Shown: positions 33,688 to 46,390 of the stretch, in pieces
Layout: every line of letters begins with the position of its first letter
Position numbering within the stretch: position 1 is the stretch's first letter
Source: Eutreptiella sp. 'Long Island Sound 2002'
Lineage: Eukaryota; Euglenozoa; Euglenophyceae; Eutreptiales; Eutreptiaceae
NCBI GenBank assembly: GCA_964036045.1
Contig: OZ038378.1
Location: 173,242,946 to 173,306,945 of the forward strand
Direction: 5' to 3'
Length of the DNA stretch: 64,000 bases
Position numbers and translations under genes: made by a program
Notes under the pieces: model-generated
Seen by the model: the letters and a program-made list of their open reading frames with translations, nothing else
What the model was told of the DNA's origin: nothing
The model's database searches: none

Positions 33688-34509
33688 AACATCCCCCCCC
33701 CCCCCCTCGCCCCCAAATTGTTGGACTGGTTTCTTTCTGTGGTGTGTGTGGCTTGGGGTCCGTTCAGGTTCCACTCTGGGGCTAGTTCAGAGGGTTAGTC
33801 TGCGGGAAAGCTCAGGGGGGTAGTTGGGGCTAACTCAAGAGGGTTAGTTTGCTGTGGTTTGCTGGTTCTGCTTGCTGACTGTTGTGTGCGTGTGCTGGCC
33901 TCCATGTGGGGCGGTCGTGCTGTAGGTGTGGTGTGTGTACTGTGATGTGCTCTGGGCTTTGTAGGCAGTCCTGGTCGGGGAAACCGATGGGGTGTGTTTG
34001 TCCAAGTAAAATGCCATCGGTTGCATTTCACTCCGGAAAGCAGGGCAAACAAACCGCGATGCAATGAACAGTGCATCGGCAGACATTCATGGGTTCATCA
34101 AAAATGAAGCGAATCGAAAAGTGAGCTTCCTGTGCGCCCTGAGCCGAGAAACATTTCTTTGGCGGGGGCAATGGCTCTGGAATCGGCGAATTAGGGGATG
34201 GGCCCCACCGGGTGAAGAGTGTGGCATGGTCCAGGTGTTAGGAGAGAGCACTGCAAGAGAGTGAAATGAGAGGTTTATAGGGATCAGCCTTGAAGTTGCT
34301 TTATCCGCTTGACGTGTGTGGCAGGGCGCGTAGGATTCGGTTCTGTGAGTGCACATAGGAGCACGTTGGTGGGCTGGTCACGGAGCAAAGTGCGGCATGG
34401 CATGCCCATGGACGAATCGGTGGTCGGTGGAGGATTGGATGGCCTGTCTATTTGCATTTGCCAAGCAGTTAAAGATTGGCTGTCAGGAGCGCATATTAGT
34501 CAATATAGG
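33688..34509. other. unannotated region
   Basis: No gene recognised. GT-rich on the plus strand, with short antisense frames only. Confidence 0.35.
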
Positions 34510-36560
34510 TGATGTCGGGGCTTCATGTAATAATTGTTATTGATATTTCATGTATTAATGGCTTTTAATAGCAAGTAATGCTACAAAAGCGCTTTTTTGC
34601 GTTCAGATTGTTTTATGATTTTTTGGGCACCGATTTTCCGTTTCCCGATGCTTACTGTATTTTTGAGCATGAAATGAAAAATACAAAAAAAAACCAATCA
34701 AATTTTTTTTTGGTTTTTTGAAATCCAACACAGCATGCCGAAGTTATGAATTCATCAGGTTGTGTCTTTTTGAGGCCCTGGAGGTAATTTTGCTCAATCT
34801 GCCCACCCGTCATTTGTCAAAGTGGACAGTATAAAAATTATTGGAGCGAAATTTTGTGTTCTTCGTGGTTAAGACATACTATTTTTTCGCTAATTTGCGG
34901 CTTCTAAATAATGCGCACAAAGTAGCAACGCAATTGTTCCAACGTACTAAGGTTTGCATGAAAAGAAAAGTCGGACAAAGCGAGACGGACTCATGAGACC
35001 TTTCTTTCTTACAACCTTTGGACATGGGATGGTGTATGGTGTTTTGATTTCTTTTCACTATGTATGTTCATCGCATAAATATATGATCACACGCGAGATG
35101 TCACTTAATTTGGCTCCGTCCTCAAGTCAATTAGCTTCACCAATGTCAATATCATTCCTTCTTCTTGTGCAGCCCGTCTCTGCTTATTTGATCCCAAGTT
35201 GATGTATGCATTTAGAAGTTTGTTTGCCCTCCATTTTCCATTAATTCCATGGTTGATTAGTGCTTCTTGATCACCGGAACCTCAACATCCGTAATAAGTT
35301 CCCTATGCCTAAAGAAACAACAGAAGCACTGCGTACATTGTTCATGCTCCTTTTTGAAGACACATTCCTTTGAGTGGATGCATTTTGATCCCTCCGAGGC
35401 GTGGTTATCTTGGACAACATTAGTTTCTGAATAATTTGCCTACCTTAACAGCTGATTCGAGTCTGTTTTTTGCAATCATACCTCATTTCTTTTTCACCCG
35501 AAAGAAATTCTCCTTTTTCTTTAAACAGAATTCTGCTTTCCTTTGTTTATTGATTGTGCTTTTTTTTTTGCAAACTGATTTCAGTTCCTCTACCACAAGC
35601 AGATTTTGGTTGTCCTTTGCTTAATGATTCCTTTTTCGCTTGCAAACATATTTCAGTTCTCTTGTGCTAAACTGAGGCCAACTAATTTTCAAACATATTT
35701 CAGTTTTCATTTCAAACAAATTTCCGTTGCCCTTGGATGCTAGAAACTACTTTGTCTTTTGCAAACCCATTCCAGTTTCTCGTCCAAAAACATTTTTTTC
35801 TCTTTTCTTTATCGAGTCCGGGTTTTTTTGCAAATGTATTCCGAACTGTTTTTTTTTTCAAACAAACCTCATTTTTTTTCAAGCAAAAAATCTCCTTGTC
35901 AATTTGACTGATTCACTTTTTTTCAACAAGATTTCAATTTTTCTTCCCCAAACATATTTCAGTTGTCATTTTTAGCCGATCTACTACTTTCATTATGTTC
36001 ATGGTGTTGCTTAATCTTCCGTTGTGCTGCCTTAGCTTGATCTCCGTCATGTTGTACGCTAATGCTTTTTTGATTCGAACACTCCGTTTTAGGTCTTTGT
36101 AGCCTTGTTGGAACTCTTTGATATCTTGCTTCCTACAATAATTTGTGGGCTGATTAATGCATGTCGGTATTGTGCGTCTTCATGATGAACGCCATCATCT
36201 TTCTTTGCCGAATGCATTCGATTTTATGTAGAGTGATTCACTATAATTGGTTGTCCTTCTTTACCAAATGCTTGATGGTATTGGGCTATCATACCCCAGC
36301 CATCATGCAGACGTCCGCTTTTCTTCACATGTTTGTCATCATGTTGTAGGTTGCTGCTTTCTTAATCATTGCATGTCGGGTTCACGCACGGACCCTACTA
36401 ATCTGCTACAAGTATCCGACCCACATCATTTGCCTTCTATTCAGCATCATCCTCGTTTTTCCGTCTCACCCGATTGCTTGACCGCATTGGCCTAATTGTG
36501 ATGTTCATTAAGTATAGTTATGCTACAATTTGCATTTTTACCATATTTTGTTCCACTGTT
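34510..36560. other. AT-rich island with degenerate repeats
   Basis: About 2 kb is clearly more AT-rich than the flanks, with T homopolymers. A motif like AAACATATTTCAGTT or a near variant recurs at about 35572-35588, 35644-35660, 35689-35705, 35764-35777 and 35948-35963, often preceded by TTTGC or TTTTC. Frames are at most about 80 codons and rich in Phe and Leu, as expected from T-rich DNA. It could be decayed transposon, organelle-derived or satellite-like DNA; I recognise no organelle gene in it. Confidence 0.55.
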
Positions 36561-39500
36561 TCCGACTTGATTGATGCATTATTTGGCCTTCCACAATGGG
36601 TCGAGGGCCAAAACACACAAGAGCCGTGGTCGCCGTAGAAAGGAACAAAGCAAAAGTACAATACGCAGCAAAGCTTGGAGGTCATGCGAAATGGAGCAGA
36701 GAGTGACGGTGAGGATAGTTCAAAATATGGTGCCAGAAAAAAGATGCAGAACATTAGCATGGTCTTGCAGAAAAGTTATATATGCAGGCACGTAGTTGAG
36801 TGCCATGTGCGACTATTTTCCACGGTTGACGACACCATGTGAGCATACACATCGAACTTCAAACGGTGTTGAGCTTTGGTCCAGTCAGGTTGTATTTCAC
36901 CCATATAGACATGGCCTTTTTGTTGGCATTGCTCTCGGTGCACAGGGTTGTTTGGTTTGATGCGCCGAACTATAGCTCTCCACAATGATCCACGTGATGA
37001 GGCAGCCATTTCAACCCATATATGTTGGGATCCCTCCATCCTCTCCAGTGGGCTTGTTGCTACGCATTCTTCATGGTTTATCGAAGTATGTTGCACTCTG
37101 CACATGTAGAAAACATTCGGTCGCTCTCAGCCTCAAGACAATGCTTAGTTTTCTTTTTACTTACTTTGTTTTTCATGGAAACACGCTTTCATACAAACTC
37201 CAATTTCAAGACACACGTATCATTGGTCTCATAAAACCAGCCTGGAATGGTGACTTTCCGTCATGTGCACGGTTCTTTTTGGGACACTTTCGTTTATGAA
37301 TTTGAAACTTCACAGCTTGGGACAAAATCGGAAATGGCTATGGCGCCCATGCCCTTCAGGGCTGCACATAGCGGTCTCCCATAGCAGACCCCCTTCCCCC
37401 CCTCGTAAGTGACGAATGACGAGTGACGCATAGAACCAGTGACAGAAAAAAAAACCGTCACAGACAGGTAACGTCCAAGCATGTCGTTTTAATGACAGCC
37501 ACTGTCATCTGCTACTACTGGAGATAGTCACAAGCGATTCAGCTGAGCTGCAGTCTGATGCAAAATTGCTACTATCGTCATCCAACTCAGCTAAAACATC
37601 CGAGCTCCCGTCAAACAGCACCTTTGCCTCCTTATCCCTCCCTACCTGTGCCTGGTTTGCTTTGTGGGGTCTTCGGAGCTTTACGTTTCATATACCGTCG
37701 CGGTGTGGCAGCCTAGGCACTGGCCACCTCCACTTACAAATAATCAACATCATTCAGCTCGTCGGCACCAATGAGGTGCATTCAAATGCTTTTCCATGAC
37801 ATGCGGTTACGCAGAGCGGTGACAATACGTTGTGCTCATTAAAACCGGTGCTTTGTAGGCCTCTTGTCTTACTTTTTCCACGAGCGCAAATTGACCCCTG
37901 AACCAAAGCACGCGCTGAGTTATTTGCGGTGCATCCACTGTGGCACGTTGCGTTGTCGACCATGCCGAAAACGCGTTGAGCAAAGTGCGTTGCTTCGTCG
38001 CCTTTGCAGCACTGGAAGCAACAACAGCAACGCCATTGGAATCTGCAGGGCAAGTACTTCACTACCACTGGCCTGGGTGTCAGGAACAGCAGGTGCATTG
38101 GGACCAGCACCGGAGGAACTTGCAACACCACTGTCCTACGTGCTATGAATAGCCTGCGAAGGGGCACGGTGTGCATGGGCAAGTAGCCCAGCACACGTCA
38201 AAGCTAGTCTAGCCAATACAGCAGCAGCAGAAAGCTGTAGTGCATACTTTCTCTTTGCCCCTTGAACGGTGGGATGTGCAACTGCTCAGAATGGGGCATG
38301 CAAAATTTTGCCCAAGCTGTGTAATGTAGCACACTACACCAGATGCCTTTCACAAACATTGAGAAAAAAAAATTTCGGAGCGACAGGTAAGCCAAACCCT
38401 GTGTAACCAAAGGCCATGGTCAATGATCTTTGTCACTCTCCATTTGTCGCCTAGTGGTAGACAGCCAACCCACAGCCTCTCCCCCACCCCACCAAAAACT
38501 GTAATATGTTGCCTTTGCACAGTAGGCTCATGATGACCCATGGAAAGAAAAAGAGGTTCTAACCCCAAAGCACCCCCGTCTCCCGGTGGCACACCTTTGC
38601 CGACCAAAAGGATTGAGCTAACGTCTAATGGTTCAATGTGCCACCAAATAGGGTGTTGATTGTCTCAGTGGATGATGGCTTTCAGGTGGGATAACAATTT
38701 AGGTGACCAAGACAATGCCCATTTTGGTGCATTATTGAGCTCTTGCAAAAAAGGTGGGAGCATGGGGTAAACATACAGGGGGTGACAGCACGTTCTTGTG
38801 CCCTTTGCCACATCAAACAAAAGATGGTTATAGATGGCCCCATATGTTGAGGCCAATTTGCAGGGAGGTGGGGGAGTCAAGGGCCCAGGTCGGCAAGCCC
38901 CTTGCGAAATAAAATCACGGTAGACTCAGCGCATACCTTGGGTTTTCATGCATATACAGGTTTGTGTGATTTTCATGGACAGCAACAGTGTACATACCGC
39001 GAAGCTCAGGAATACATCCGCATAAACTGTCACTATCACCGCAACCAAATGTCAGTGTTTGTGTCACTCACTGGCACAATGGGAAAAGCCATTCCCCCCA
39101 ACAGAAATGAAACCGATTTTTTTGACGTCTCTGAGCGATGATGCGAACGCAATGTCACATCGAGAATGTGTTGCAGTAATGCTCAAGAAAATGTTGGTTG
39201 TGGACACTGAAGCCACTCAATGTTCGCCGTGACATACACACACCATGTGTTGCCAGCATGGCCACAAAAAAAGTGCTCCTTGCTGCCTGCCGGGTGAAAT
39301 GCTGCCAGGTGATGGGTGCACATGAAACCTCTAATTAACTGACCAAATCAAAAGCATCCACCTTGAGGGGTTGCGCTCAGAAACACGCAACGAAAAAAAC
39401 GGAAAAGAAAAATGAACAATGCAGATTGGTGAGGAAAAAAAGTGGATCTTTTATCAAACCAATGAATGATGCCATTCGATTTGGATAACTAATGAAGTGA

Positions 39501-39896
39501 AACCCCTGCTGAAGAACAACACTGCGCACACAGTATTTTGGGAAATGCCCTAGTTGCAAAAGTTGGGGTCCCCTTTGATGCAAGTCAGTATGAGCGCACA
39601 TAGGCCAAACAGGACACCTGAGCACCTTCAGCGTGAGTCTCTAGTGGGAATGCCGCTTTCATCTAATCATCCGTTTGACCAAGCAGATTGGGTGGATTTC
39701 ACAGTGGAAATTTTTTTGGTGACATCAAAATTCAAAGACCATGCTTTGGTCGAGCCGAAGTGGAGCCGGAGTATGGCACACCAAAAACTGCACGTACATG
39801 CACAAGAAAATGCGGCCTCACGTTGACACATTCTGGCAATTGTCCCGTAGAAGATGCATCAAAGCAGAGTGTCTTTGCCAGCTGCACAATCAATTA
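36561..39896. other. unannotated region
   Basis: No gene recognised. A short basic frame begins at ATG 36597 (MGRGPKHTRAVVAVERNKAK, 36 codons) without a match to a family I know. Other frames are short and unsupported. Confidence 0.35.
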
Positions 39897-39898
39897 AT

Positions 39899-40495
39899 CT
39901 AATCCTCTTCCTCCTCATCGTCATCACCATCACCATCACCATCCTTCTTCTTGCTCTCGGCAGCCAACTTCTTTCTCTTGACACGTCCTGGAGGACCGCC
40001 GTTAAGCGGAGAGAGCGGGGAGAAGTCAATGTGCTTCTCACTGTCCACACGGACCATGAAACTTGGCACGGTGGCAACCCGCTTGCCGACACGGATGTGG
40101 CGCTGGTTGATCAGAACTCGGGCGTGGTGGATGGACTTCGCCAACCCAAGCTTGAAAACGATGGTTTGCAGACGGCGCTCCAAGAAGTCACTCAACGAGA
40201 GGGACAGCACGTAATCGAGCTTCATCTTGCTCTCATCCAACAATCCATATCGCTGGCACCGGCGCAGCAGGGCCGCACCCTCAATCTGTCGTTTCTGACT
40301 GCTCTCTTCCAGTGTCAGCAGCGTACGTGCAGCACCTCGCATCTTCGTCAGCATGGCACCGATGCGCCAGACTTCTCTCTTGCAGCGGAGACCATATTCA
40401 CCACAGAGCTTCAACTCCTTGTCCAGACGCTCCTTTTCGAATGGACGACGTGGCGTATGAAAGACTTTGGAAAAGTTTCTGTACTTTCTGACCAT
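39899..40495 (-). CDS. RPS9: 40S ribosomal protein S9 (uS4)
   Basis: Small-subunit ribosomal protein uS4, which binds 18S rRNA near the decoding and mRNA-entry region. One intronless exon encodes 198 residues, the normal length for the family. Conserved blocks are present in order: [57 protein letters not shown], the S4 RNA-binding core [20 protein letters not shown] followed by [16 protein letters not shown], then [16 protein letters not shown] and PGRVKRKK. The tail is acidic (Asp/Glu/Gly). The Cys residues in [13 protein letters not shown] recall kinetoplastid and some other protist homologues rather than human or plant. On the coding strand the ATG is preceded 15 bases upstream by a pyrimidine-rich stretch ending in TTGTGCAG. 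It is transcribed divergently from the decarboxylase gene at 40977. A longer plus-strand frame here is only its antisense. Confidence 0.96.
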   Translation of the reverse strand: MVRKYRNFSKVFHTPRRPFEKERLDKELKLCGEYGLRCKREVWRIGAMLTKMRGAARTLLTLEESSQKRQIEGAALLRRCQRYGLLDESKMKLDYVLSLSLSDFLERRLQTIVFKLGLAKSIHHARVLINQRHIRVGKRVATVPSFMVRVDSEKHIDFSPLSPLNGGPPGRVKRKKLAAESKKKDGDGDGDDDEEEED

Positions 40496-40976
40496 AATGT
40501 GTCAGAGGCCTGCACAATTGTGGGAGGGACATCACACGCACCGTTTCTACGAAAAGTTGTGTCCACAGTGGATTGTTTCCTCGTCGAATCTTACCCTCAG
40601 CGACACAATAAGATATTGCAGGATCCAACGATTTTCGGCTGCTTGGTTTGTGCGAATCTCGAACTTCCATTTTTGTGCCGTCACAGCAAGTTTGGTGCAC
40701 AGAGCTCAACGAATCGTCCAAACGGAAGCAAATTCGGTAATTTCTTTTGCGAAAATCGTTTTTGGGGACGAGGTATAAGACCATTTGTGCAGTTTGGAAT
40801 TTGTGTAATTTGTGTAATTTACAATCTGTGCAATTTGGCGCGCGACCACCCTTGGACTCGCGAGCTCATACAAGCAAATGTTTTAGGTTTATCAATTGGT
40901 TTCTGATGTTCCTGCTCATCCATCAAATAATTTGACATTTGATACTTCATCGCATACTGCAGATACCTAGTCGCAA
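40496..40976. promoter_or_regulatory. shared spacer between RPS9 and PPCDC genes
   Basis: 480 bases separate two divergent start codons, so the interval is a candidate bidirectional promoter. It contains tandem AATTTGTGT units near 40796-40817. No TATA box is convincing. Acceptor-like sequences lie at both edges (TTGTGCAG towards RPS9, CATACTGCAG towards PPCDC). Confidence 0.4.
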
Positions 40977-42108
40977 ATGAAAAAATTGTTGATTGCTTCC
41001 ACGGGAAGCGTGGCGACTATCAAACTATTGCCGCTTGTAGAGGCATTTCAATCCGACTTCGAAGTATGCTACTTCCGCCATAAAACGTAGCTGTGTGTCC
41101 GTCCCTTGGGTTTGAGGGCCAGAAGTGTGCATCCAGTGTCGCATTAGGCGTTTCATGCACCACCAGCGCCTTTCGTGGGTGCATCATTTTGCCGTGATTG
41201 CATACCATATCCATATTCAGACGAAATTTTCAACTGAAGTTTGCGAAGATAATTTTCATGTCTGCAGTGAAATGAGATGTGGTTGATGTGTGGTGTAGCG
41301 TGGCTCTGGTTCCAGGTGGAGGTCGGAAAACTCTGAAGCACTGTGAAGCACTTCCAAGCGCTTTGAAGCACGTCAAAGCGCTTTGAATCACATCCTTCTT
41401 TTCTTTCCAATCTCGATGTCAAGTGGATGGTCTGAAGCCTGTCCAATCAGCATGGAAACAACTCGCCATCGAAGTCGCGCCTCTTCTTCTTCTCCTTCTG
41501 ATTTCACAAACAGTCGGCCCTGCCCGGCCGCCAAGCGGGAACTACGCAGCACGAATACTTTCGTCACGTTGGTTTTTTGCGCAGATCCAGTAGTTACCAA
41601 CGCGGCGAAGACCTTTGCGGATCTCGACCACCTCAAGAATCACCTCGGCATTGGAGTGTGGACGGATGAAGACGAGTGGGGTCATTGGAAAGAGAATGGG
41701 GATCCCATACCGCACATAGATCTAATGAAATGGGCTGACATTCTCTTAATTGCTCCTTTGTCTGCGAACACCCTGGCCAAAATAGCTGGAGGCTTCGCTG
41801 ACAACTTGGTGACTTGCATTCTACGTGCATGGCCTGTTGCCAACATCGCCGCTAAACCTGTTTTTGTTGCACCGGCTATGAACACGCACATGTGGGACCA
41901 CCCCTTGACCACCAAGCACTTGAACGTCCTTCGCGATGAGTTGCACTTCCACATAATACCTCCGATTCCAAAAGTGTTGGCTTGTGGTGACTTCGGGAAC
42001 GGGGCTATGGAGGAGCTCGTGAATATTGCCAAAATAATCAAGCAGGGTTGTGCTCGCTTGCCCCAAACAATACAGCCCCCCAAAACGAGAGTTGAGATTC
42101 TGGGCTGA
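40977..42108 (+). CDS. phosphopantothenoylcysteine decarboxylase (PPCDC/HAL3-type), 2 exons
   Basis: FMN-dependent enzyme that decarboxylates 4'-phosphopantothenoylcysteine to phosphopantetheine in CoA synthesis. Exon 1 starts at ATG 40977, with an in-frame TAG just upstream, and encodes KLLIASTGSVATIKLLPLVE, the flavoprotein N-terminus. The body contains VVTNAAKTF, DEDEWGHW, the catalytic-His segment PHIDLMKWADILLIAPLSA, NTLAKIAGGFADNL, the PxMNxxMW signature (APAMNTHMW) and the Cys-containing LACGDFGNGAME, and ends at TGA 42108. The splice is unresolved. Donor GAA|gtatgc (41064) joined to gcgcag|atcc (41586) would align best but is out of frame by one base. The canonical, in-frame alternative is donor 41087 (gtagct) with acceptor 41513 (a TTCTCCTTCTGATTTCACAA tract then ACAG). 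It adds about 35 unconserved residues. No PPC synthetase domain follows. Confidence 0.85.
41331..41394 (+). repeat. short tandem repeat in PPCDC intron
   Basis: About three imperfect units of TGAAGCAC and AAGCGCTTTGAAGCAC, of roughly 20-22 bases, inside the intron. Confidence 0.6.
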
Positions 42109-45100
42109 GGAAGAGACAAGAGATGGTGACGCTTTGGCTTCACATCTAGCAGCCAACTAATACTGCTTGCAACCGCCTCAATTTGCAAATTGCCTGCGGT
42201 CACCATTGAATCCAACCGTGGGCACTGAACAAATCCATGTTGTGTTGACAGAAAGGAAAGGGTCGTGTTGATGGTACACATGCGTCGCCACTTTCAAGCA
42301 GGCTGGCGCAACATTTCGCGGTTAGTAAATATGATTTTTCGGTACCTGAGATACTGAGACACGATCCTTCGCTTTCATATTTTGTTGTTGTTTTGTTGAA
42401 CTTGAGGGACTCTAGTTAAGTGGGGTGCACGCCAACACGGCAACACCATTTGCCCAACTGTTGATCCCCGGAAATGCACACTTCCGTCTCCGATTATTAC
42501 CTCCTACGTCACACAGCAGCTCGGCTGTTTTCCGTATTTGTCTCTCCGTCAAAAGTTCCCGTGCTTGCGTGCATCACCACACTTTGACGCGGAATATTTT
42601 GTGTACCTGTGCACGAAGACACTTATTGTTATGACCAGACACTCGAGTGGTTGATTGTTGTCATTTAGTCCATTAGTTTGTCGGGCTATGGAATGTGGCA
42701 CTCGTGCACATCGTTGTGCAACCTTTGCCCTTATATATTTGGCGCGAATGCACGTAGCTGGCCATTCAGAAATGCAACCATTTAGCAGAGTTACGTCCAC
42801 ACCGCATTGCCTTCGCATACCAAACCTATGGCACAGGTAGCCAAGCATCAATATTTTTGTGTTGTGCCGTGCGTTCTGGCCGGTTGGTTAGGGAAGGCCG
42901 TCCAATTTGGGAGTCAGATGCCACAAAATTTTGGTGGCAAATGCCACTGTCCTTAAGGCTTGTGTTAGTCACAAAATTGCCCATTTCAAGGCTTTTTTTG
43001 AGCTTGTATGCGCTCACATGGGTCCAAAATGGCTCTACTCGCTCAAGAGACATGCCACCTAGCACTCCACCCGCACTCCTCACCTATCAACCCTCCACCC
43101 ACATTCCCCACGGACCCTACTATGCTGCATGGTCAAATCCAAAATTGCCCATTTCAAGGCTTTTTTGGAGCTTGCATGGACTCATTTGGGTCCAATGTGG
43201 CTCAAAAATGGCCTTAAACCACTTGTTTGAGCACCCCAATAGGTTCAAGAACAACATTGGAAAAATTCATTTTTGACCACTTTGACCCACATGTGACCCC
43301 TGTAACCCTATCCTAGCACGTGTGCCGTGCATGGTGGTGCCAATAGGGAATTGAATAGAAAGGTGTTGACAGCATGGGATTACGTTGCACGTGTTCCCCT
43401 TCATCATCACTTATCACCACAAGGGTGCGCAATGCAATCTATGGCTATTAGACACAGCATAAGAAGGTGGAACTTGAAAAGGGGTGCTTTTCAAAGCCAA
43501 AATTGCAGCATTTTGGGCACAAAAAAAGGGGGTGTTGAGGCCACTAGTTGGGTCAAACGTGTTCGTTCATCATCTAGGGTGGATCCAATGCAAACAACCC
43601 TCTCCATGGGCATGCTAGGCACCCAAAGTGCCCGAATTCCCGCATTCCGCCCCCCCCCCCCCCCTTACTACAATGTGAGTTCCTAAATTGCCCATTTCAA
43701 GGGTTTTTGGGACCCATATGGGTCAAACGTGGCTCAAAATGGCCTAACATCACTTGGGGTGTAGGAACAATTGTGGAAAAAATCATTTTTGATCACTTTT
43801 GGACCCCCATGTGATCCCCGTAGCCTTACTTACCCCAGCACTTGCGCCGTGTGCGCTCCAATCCGCCGTGCTAAATTGGGGCATTGGGGGTGGTTGAAAG
43901 TGAGAAAACGGATCACAAATGATCCCCTTTGTCAAGTGGTAGGCCTCCCCGTCCAACTTGAGCCCGCGGGCTACAAAGGAATATCATAGGCTCTCGTCGG
44001 GTCTAGTACCCCCTTTGACAACAGTACCGGGCAATTGCCCCACTAGATGTGACATGCTGGATTCAACTTCACGTGAAAAACAATCAAGCGACACATGAGT
44101 TGTCGGCACAATCACATTCTTGAGGCGTTGGCTCACGGAATGAAGTAGCATGCACAACTTATGCACAATACACGCAGCCCCCCGGCCCCCAAAAAAACAG
44201 TCACTCCTGACCTTGAACCTCCTGATACGTTCCAAAAGCCCCCCCCCCCCCCCCACAAAAAAATGTGGCTTTGGTGGAAATGAGCTAGGAAGTTTGGAAC
44301 ATTGGGATGGGAGAAAAATCGAATGTCTGGGGGAGGGGCCCAAGGAGCCCCTTTTGCAACCTCTTGGTTGGGGGCTCTTTGGGCCAGTATCTGGATCGCC
44401 CTTGCTGCATCGGTTGGGCTCATATTACACTTGGTGGGTATTGCTGCACTTTGGGGTGTTTTCCTGCACATTTGTGGCGCGCGCGCAGGGGGGGGGGGAT
44501 TCCAACGGATTTCCTTGTAGCGGGCAAGATATTCCTGCACTCTGGGGGCATCCTTACATTCAGGTATTCGTGCACTCTGGGGTATGATTCTGCACTCAAG
44601 GGGGACTCCTCCCAGGATTAACAATAGTGATCCACAACCCTCTGTGCACTTTGTTTGCGAGTAAACTCTTCCATCCCCTGTGTAATGCACTGTGGACAAA
44701 AAGGACTTTTACACAGGGCCGGCCCAAAGAGCCCCTTTTTGGGACTACCCGCCGAAAAATTTTGGGAGGCTTTTTGGGCCCCCCTCCCCGACAATTTTTT
44801 CCGGTGTCCTTGACAGTGTAGCAAATTTTTTCCGGTGTCCTTAACAGTGTAGCAAAGGGGAGCCCAAGGGGAATGCGGGAGGAGGGTTGATCGAGGAGGG
44901 GTGTGGGAGGAGTGCTGCTGGGCATGTCTCCCGAGCGAGTGAGGAAGGATTTTGAGGGTGGTAGGATGGTCGAAGTGGTGGGAATCGTTTTTGGTGTCCC
45001 TCAACATGCATCCTTATGCAGCCCCGTAGCTGATATTCCCTCCCCCACCAGCTCGGTCCCAATATCCGGTCTTGACTAGGGTTACCCTTTTGTCTCTTCA

Positions 45101-46390
45101 TAGAGCTTGAAATCATTGAAACTCACATTTATGAAATCTTTGTATGCCCTTTTCATCAACCAGGAAAATGTGTTAAGATCATTCAAAGCATTCTTGGAAA
45201 ACACCATTTCCATCACTGCTCGCAGAAAGGGTGGTCGTGCTCACTTCTTCTTGGGATGGGCTGCAAGTATCTTGCTTCTTTCAATGAATTCTGCACAACC
45301 CAGAGAGATTGGAGGTCGCCGCTTTATAGTAAATAAGGTTGTCCAGGGAAAAACATCCTGCCAAAAGCCGGACATCAGGACAAGCATTGTGCCTCATTGT
45401 TGCATGGTAAAACTCAATGCAAAGCAATTGCCCGCAGGAACCAACATGCTTCCTGGAACCGTACTCGCAGCCCACGTCTGAGTGAGTCTCCTTCTGGACT
45501 CCACTGCTTTCAACCCATGCAGGGCTCACGTAGAGTGGGGGTCCTTGATTCTTTTTTCCAACCCCTGACTTGCAGTTGGACCAGGACATTTTTGAACTGC
45601 AAAAAACTTGGGCCTTCCAGTAGCCAGCTCATTATTTAGGCACACGATTGGAGGCATTTGAAGGGCAACCAACTGCGGTTGAAGAGTAACCAATGGCGGC
45701 AGAATCGGAACCGATGACAGTTGGAGAGTACCTGATGGCAGCCAGAGGGTAAACGACGTTGTCCATTTGGTATTTCCATTTAATGCTGTTTTAAACTGTC
45801 CAATGCACAGTCCAAATAGATGCTGATGTACGGGACCGAAGCGATGATGGCAGCCTCATTCGCATTCAGAATCCCGGCAGAGTGCCCCAGGGATGCTGAC
45901 AAGGAATGATTGCATTTTGGACCCCAGGCTAGCAAAAATGTCAAACAGGGAATGAATATGGAGCCAGGAGCAGGCTACACCATGGGATCAGAAAAGAGCT
46001 GGAATGGTGGCTTTCAGTCATCGTTCTCTGGATCCTCTGGTTTCCGTGGTTCCCATACATTTGGATTAGGTGCTGATCCAACTGTCATTTGGCACACAGC
46101 ACAGTTTTTGTGAAGATACTGCATTTGACGTGTGACAGACATCGTTCACGTCGCACATCGACTCATCCGTGTGCTGTGTGGCCCAGTTGGTCGCTGGCCC
46201 AGGGAACGTGATGCAATTTGGACCATTCAAGGCAGTACAACAGGTCCAGATGCCACACCGTCAATGTTGATGCGAGTGCCATCTCAGAACACAGTGGACG
46301 GGTGACTCTAGTTTGGCGCGACCACGAAGCATTGACCCTCAGTCCCATTCTGTTTCTTGCAGAGGCCATGGGTGGCTACCGGAACACTAC
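42109..46390. other. intergenic region with dispersed short repeats
   Basis: No gene recognised across 4.3 kb. A block beginning AATTGCCCATTTCAAGG-CTTTTT and continuing through GGGTCAAA/GGGTCCAA to GGCTCAAAATGG occurs near 42974-43035, 43142-43213 and 43685-43745. C tracts lie at 43649-43663 and 44237-44253, and a G tract at 44490-44498. Just before the next gene, TCTGTTTCTTGCAG (46349-46362) is a strong acceptor-like sequence. Confidence 0.5.
44791..44855 (+). repeat. 31-bp direct tandem repeat
   Basis: Two head-to-tail copies of CAATTTTTTCCGGTGTCCTT plus RACAGTGTAG, differing at two or three positions. Confidence 0.8.

Noticed and set aside
39854-40906. 350-codon plus-strand frame
   Set aside because: It is antisense to the clear uS4 (RPS9) gene and has no domain of its own.
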